This document shows, one piece after another, positions 60,730-64,000 of a DNA stretch of 64,000 nucleotides; position 1 is the first letter of the stretch; each line of letters begins with the position of its first letter. This stretch comes from Fasciola hepatica. Taxonomy: Eukaryota; Platyhelminthes; Trematoda; Plagiorchiida; Fasciolidae. The notes beneath the pieces were generated by a model, which made no database searches, was not told the DNA's origin, and saw nothing but the letters and a program-made list of their open reading frames with translations. A program made the position numbers and the translations under genes. The stretch lies in NCBI GenBank assembly GCA_948099385.1, contig CANUEZ040000024.1:25083001-25147000 (forward strand). The letters run 5' to 3'.

Positions 60730-63700
60730 TCTTCAAGAGGCTTCTTCTTGGAGGCTCAGGAGATTGGTCAGGCACGATCTGTTTTTTTACAACTTGGTGC
60801 CGACCGGGGAAGAGCATGGCGTTGTCTAGTGGGTGCTAGCAGGCGCGCGTCCGAATTAGCTTCTCTAGCCCTTTGCATAGGATGCTAGTTAGGTCGGCCT
60901 GTCCATAGTTATCCATTTCCGGCTTGGGTTCAACCATGTAGTGCTACGACTCCGGTGTCTTCCAGTCCTAGGACAGCCTATTCTGGTCCGAAGTGGGCCT
61001 GTAGCTCTCACCAATGGCGGCTTGACGATAAGTGGATGGGTGCCATGCGGACCGGTTGACTTGTGGGTATTTTATTCCCGTAGATACTTATGCACTTTTC
61101 TCCGAAAGAATTAGCTCGTTTATCTGTAGCGGAGGAAGCAGCTGCTTCAAGCCGACTAATGCTTCACTGTTCCCTCTGTGTTCACATCCAAAGTATTCAC
61201 TCGAGGCATCTAATCTGCCGTGGTCGTCAGAAGCCAGTGGAGAGTGGACCTATCCCAATGTTTTACTGAGCCTTTTGACTGAGAGTCACTACGGGATTTC
61301 TTCGGCTGCTCTCTCACTCATTTGCCTACTTTAATCTTAAACTCTCCCTCGGCAGTTCACAGAAGGCTCTCCGTCTCACTTCGAAGCTTGATATAGCAAA
61401 CCTAAGCTGGCTAACTGTAGGAAGCCTTGTTAAGGCCTCAGTAACGGTTTCTACGTTGTCTGGTTGACTGCTCATTGTTGGGCAAGAGTCCTCGGGAGTT
61501 CCCATATATCCTTGATTTCTGATACCAGTGTTGATAAGGTATAGTATCCAGGTTTGGCTGAGACTTCTCCGTTTTCATTTGTGACCGTAGAAATCTGCAG
61601 ATGAAGCAGGGGTGGGGAACAGTGAGAATTCTACTTTGTGGTGCAAAGCGTAACAACTTCATTGTTATAAGCTGGGACTCTGCTCGTGTTCAGCTCCACC
61701 CATGAGAAGGAGCGATACCCTGGTGCTCAAGTAGTGGCTATCGTCAGCTCTGCGGGCCGCTGAAAAGTGTCCTGTTAGCAAGTGCCTTGCGGTGCCCCCA
61801 GGATGGCTTTCATCCAGTGCAAACAACCCTGACACAGCATAAAATTCGCTTGTGGACACCACTCACAGAGGGAAAATAACGGATTGTCCCACCTACACCG
61901 CACCGCACGAACAGACTCTGCTAAGCGATCGGCTCTAAACCTTCGGGTTGGAACCAATGGCACGTAAGAATGCCGCACCTTTTTTGATGCTTGTATGGAT
62001 GTGTGGGAATAGGTTCTCATAGAAAGAAGCCGAGGAGGCAAAACCCCCGTTTGGTGACACGACCTTTTTTCACGGGTTATACGAGAGGTGAAACTGAGAA
62101 CTCTCCGTTTCTTTCCGTTCGGCAATATTGTCGACTTTCGCGGTTTTCACAGCCGCTCCTTATTTCCTTCTTTCCTCTCACTCCTACCTCACTAGACTCA
62201 TTTTCCTCTCTCTTTCCTTGCCCCTCAAAATCTTTCGCTCGTTTCCCCCTACCCGACTGGCTTTTTTGTTTCCCCATACCCTTTCACCGGCATCCAAAGT
62301 CACTTCTGTAATTTCCACTTATTTTCCCAATCCCACCATTTTTTTCTTTCCATAAATTTCACTTTCCAGTCCTTCATTCTCCTTTCACTTCATTTTTTCC
62401 TGAACAATCCAGTCGATGAAAACTTAATGCGTAGCTCCTTCTTTCAGCCTTCCCTATTTAGGCTGCCCCAAAAGCAAGGAGGATGGTATTCAACTACCTT
62501 GCCCATTCTGGTTTGAGAGGTAGTAATCGATAGGGGCCTTGGTATGTTTTGGCTCCTCTCCAGACTGGTCCCATAACGTGCGGGATACGACTGCATGTTT
62601 CCCGCCTGAGGGACAATGGATAAGAAATCTTGAAGATCTGGTAGCTCCACTCCAAGAAGATATCACCACCGAACAGGACTTGGAAGAAGCCTGTTGTATG
62701 TTTCAGCTCATTGCTTAAGTGAGCTGCTTGATCGCAGAAGGCTTCGACTTCATTAAAAGCCGCCTCTTCTTCCCAGAGGCTCCTGGTAGCGGTGGTACAG
62801 GAAATTTATGGTACCGTCCACCACAGCACTCTATTTTGGTTTGACCAAGGGCCAAGCTACTTTTCGTTAACTCTGCCTGGCCGGTCGATTCATGGAAAGA
62901 AAGGGTGAAGATAGGCCGTAGAGGTTACACTCCCGAAGCTTCCGAGATCGCTTCCACAGAGCAGACGGATTAAAAAGGACAGTTGAGAGACAACCGCAGG
63001 TTTTATCTTTAGGCCTTAGCACCGAAGCCTCAAGCTGACTAGTGCCAAGGAAGTGCCTCAGAAGTAGCTCCAGCGAGTGCCAATTGCGTAAGACGTACAA
63101 AGAAGCAAGTAGCAGACAGGGGTAACCGGCCTACCGCTTCGTTCATTTGTTTAACATAAAGCCATTTATCTGATTTTTCGCGGAAGAGAGCTCGATGGCC
63201 TTTTCACCACTGCCCTTGCAAGGTACACGTAGCCATTCGCAATACGCGGCAACCACTTTCTCTCCTTGAGCCGTGTTTTTCATCTCACGGGTCGCGGAGG
63301 CAACGCCCTGGTTACCATGTCGGCCCAACGTGGAGCGTTGCTGTGGCAGAGGGGTCGCCCCAGTATGGTAAAAGGGGTTAGAAGGCGCATACAATGAGGA
63401 AGCCGCAAATTAAGGTTCAACGGAACCCATAGGCCTCTCCCAAAATACTAACAGGGAAGACTTCAATTGGAGTGGCCGTCGAGAGGGTGAAAATGCCGGG
63501 CACAAAGACCCGCTTGAAGGTAATTGATTTTCGCTGTTCCTCCAAACCGTTAAGCTCTTCCTAGGTTCACTCCATAGCTCCAAAGTTCCCAGGTTTCCGA
63601 CGGCAATTTCTGTTGAATACATCCGTTAGGCTGGCGGGGAGAAGGTGCGACAACAAAAGAGAAGTATAAGACCACTCCAAAAAAGACTTGAAACAGGCTA

Positions 63701-64000
63701 GCAACTACTCGAGGCTGGTTTTATTGTGGTAAAGATGAACTGAAAATATGGGTCCCCTTAGGAGAAAAGTAAAGACCGGATGTTCGAGGTAAAAATAGTG
63801 AAACCTGCGTTCCTGGCAGTGGTTGCACAAAATCGACCTCCGGGAGAATCGCGCAACTCACAGAACGCATGGTCACGTGCTGCCGGGTATGACGGTTGGC
63901 TTTTCAAGCTAGACTCTGCGATAGCCCTGTAAGAAGAGCACTCAGCTCAAAAAAGTCGCTACGGTCCGAGGCGGGACGTGGGAAGTTCTGGTGCTTATGA
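60730..64000. other. Probably degenerate CR1-like 5' region; no gene supported
   Basis: Minus-strand frames at 61438-63622 follow on upstream from fragment D and have the look of decayed LINE 5' sequence, but I could not identify endonuclease motifs. A pyrimidine-rich stretch on plus (62140-62400, many TTTCC/CTTTC words) has no assigned role. Confidence 0.35.

Overview
The window looks like nuclear DNA of a parasitic flatworm (cestode or trematode; species not decidable here). The evidence is the mixture of families: RTE, CR1-like, Penelope-like and Ty3/Gypsy retroelements, tRNA-derived SINEs, and one host gene whose first introns are only about 28-42 nt while the later ones are kilobases long, a flatworm habit. 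There is no operon, CRISPR or other prokaryotic structure. Nearly all protein-like sequence outside the host gene belongs to decayed transposable elements.

Host gene: a UBXN1 (SAKS1)-like gene lies on the minus strand. Eight exons can be joined in frame from an ATG at 34060 to 19385: a UBA domain, a C2H2-type finger, a charged coiled coil and a UBX domain. The last exon, a short C-terminal tail, was not found. The introns hold a Gypsy element, a solo LTR, SINEs, a foldback element and an RTE fragment.

Layout: 1-9 kb has a 96-bp hairpin, a SINE, a pogo-like transposase relic, a well-formed hammerhead ribozyme (6367-6423), an RTE endonuclease fragment and a Penelope C-terminus. 9.5-13.6 kb is a nearly full RTE-1 on the minus strand, split by a 297-bp MITE. 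13.6-15.0 kb is a Penelope RT relic on the plus strand. 15-19 kb has a long (AT)n tract, two tRNA-like sequences and another Penelope C-terminus. 19.4-34.1 kb is UBXN1. 35.7-43.7 kb is a three-level nest: RTE-2 (+) split by Gypsy-2 (-), which is split by a chimeric RTE-1 insertion (-). 45.6-49.7 kb is a second long RTE-1 copy (+), inverted relative to the first. 50.5-60.7 kb holds at least five CR1-like fragments, all on the minus strand, with a foldback element flanked by (AT)n. 60.7-64 kb is probably degenerate CR1 5' sequence.

Relationships: the RTE-1 piece inside Gypsy-2 carries about 950 bp that matches, in inverted orientation, the DNA just downstream of the RTE-1 copy at 45.6-49.7 kb, and it ends in a separate RTE-1 tail. 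That is what 3' transduction plus template switching would leave. Both long RTE-1 copies carry the same MITE at the same position and share reading-frame lesions, so one dead lineage was copied. They flank UBXN1 as inverted repeats. None of the transposon proteins is intact as read here.
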